A DNA stretch of 64,000 nt from NCBI GenBank assembly GCA_949288725.1, contig CASELF010000027.1, forward strand, positions 25,487 through 89,486, read 5' to 3'. Origin of the DNA: an uncultured bacterium. GTDB taxonomy: Bacteria; Cyanobacteriota; Vampirovibrionia; Gastranaerophilales; Gastranaerophilaceae. The notes under the pieces were generated by a model, which saw only the letters and a list, made by a program, of their open reading frames with translations, was not told the origin of the DNA and searched no databases. Of this stretch, positions 63,346-64,000 are shown piece by piece (positions within the stretch are counted from its first letter, which is position 1; each line of letters opens with the position of its first letter). The position numbers were made by a program, and so were the translations under genes.

Positions 63346-63385
63346 CCTTATATAAAAATTAATGTATTTATAAGGAGAGTTTTAT

Positions 63386-64000
63386 ATGACCAATTATGAA
63401 TTTAATCTATCAATGCAAGAATTAGAAAAGAGAACAAATAAGGATTATTTAATTACAAAGAAATTTTTAAAAGCCGACGCTCCGGAATATTTAGCACTGG
63501 CAGAAGGTGACAAAATCGCATTACGTCACCTATGCAAAGCCGCTGATATACTTGAAAAAATAAATATGCAAATAGATAACAAGCATAATTTACCGGTTAA
63601 AGCCTTTCTTGAAGAAGAAATAAAAAAAGGCAACAAACAAGCAAAATTAACCAAAATTCTTTTTGAGGCCCAAAAGGGTGTAAATGCTGTAGATACAATG
63701 TCAAATCCTATATATTTAATAAAAGGAATAGAAACAAAACTAGGTAAAGGAGTTTATCCTGAAGATTTGTCAAAAGAAGAATTCCATTCCGTACTATTAA
63801 GAATGCTAAAAGACGGAAAAATTGACGAAGTAAGGGGAATATTAACACAGCGTTCAATGGTAGTAAGAGCAGCAGAGGATTTAGCAGGAATTGATTATGT
63901 AGATTACTTTAGCGAAGATTTTGCCAAAATGGCAGATGAACTTGAACAAGCAGCCAAAACATCAACTAATGCAGATTTTAATGAATATTTAAAACTACAA
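63386..64000 (+). CDS. Probable M49-type (dipeptidyl-peptidase III-like) peptidase, N-terminal part
   Basis: 205 residues are visible before the window ends, from ATG 63386 with AAGGAGAG upstream. APEYLALAEGDKIALRHLCK and KLGKGVYPEDLSKEEFHSVL resemble the N-terminal lobe of bacterial M49 zinc peptidases. The zinc motif HELLGH/HExxxH-type would lie outside the window, so the call is tentative. No signal peptide, so cytosolic. Confidence 0.6.
   Translation, partial: MTNYEFNLSMQELEKRTNKDYLITKKFLKADAPEYLALAEGDKIALRHLCKAADILEKINMQIDNKHNLPVKAFLEEEIKKGNKQAKLTKILFEAQKGVNAVDTMSNPIYLIKGIETKLGKGVYPEDLSKEEFHSVLLRMLKDGKIDEVRGILTQRSMVVRAAEDLAGIDYVDYFSEDFAKMADELEQAAKTSTNADFNEYLKLQ

Overview
The window is low-GC, gene-dense bacterial chromosome from a diderm that uses the standard genetic code. 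Most open frames end in TAA. My best placement, an inference, is a non-photosynthetic gut relative of the Cyanobacteria (Vampirovibrionia/Melainabacteria, Gastranaerophilales type). The main reasons are the ATP synthase operon, which runs a-c-b'-b-delta-alpha-gamma with two different b-type subunits and no beta or epsilon as in cyanobacteria, and a gamma subunit without the photosynthetic insertion. Kdo genes, an MlaE permease and a LicD-type glycan transferase point to an outer membrane. Rex and the absence of respiratory genes fit an anaerobe. No prophage, insertion sequence or CRISPR array was seen.

Layout, left to right. Positions 1-5421 (minus strand) hold pyrH (cut by the edge), an MgtC-like protein and a peptide ABC transporter made of two permeases and a binding protein. 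Positions 5801-8546 (plus) hold kdsD, kdsC, queD and uppP. Positions 8640-14068 are a compact three-gene unit: two unrecognised membrane proteins and a cytosolic GH13-like enzyme. After mlaE come two unknown proteins, tRNA-Thr, a GT8-LicD fusion, a pyruvyl transferase and dnaK, which carries an in-frame TAA. Rex faces a thioesterase-rluB-coaE group that leads into the atp operon (24294-29456), which contains an extra zinc-finger membrane protein.

Positions 29459-32949 carry two tandem paralogous membrane proteins of unknown function. Then come rsmH with an FtsL-like gene, a degenerate HD-GYP protein, tig-clpP-clpX, rpsP, an orphan response regulator and speH. A minus-strand block (42106-48820) covers metabolite repair, tRNA modification, phospholipid and glycan synthesis, dacB, a nitrilase-family enzyme and a DUF374 acyltransferase. 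tRNA-Pro, an AAA+ ATPase, trpS and an ssb-kinase-pdxA-like operon follow. Next are an exported paralogue of the GH13-like enzyme, a LysM protein, HU, SpoIID-like and Slt-like wall proteins, mscS and rlmH. The right end has an exported unknown, a DUF2085 protein, a small HTH regulator beside a striking double palindrome, a small membrane protein and the start of a probable M49-type peptidase.

The most unusual content is a set of large proteins of unknown function that share a short N-terminal signature around Phe-x-Gly, embedded in Asn/Ser/Gln-rich leaders (genes at 29459, 31249 and 49260, and less clearly 12236 and 8640). Other points to check are the nonsense codon in dnaK, the zinc-finger gene inside the atp operon, the HD-GYP protein without its HD pair, and the paired ATGAAT-N3-ATTCAT sites at 62572-62606.
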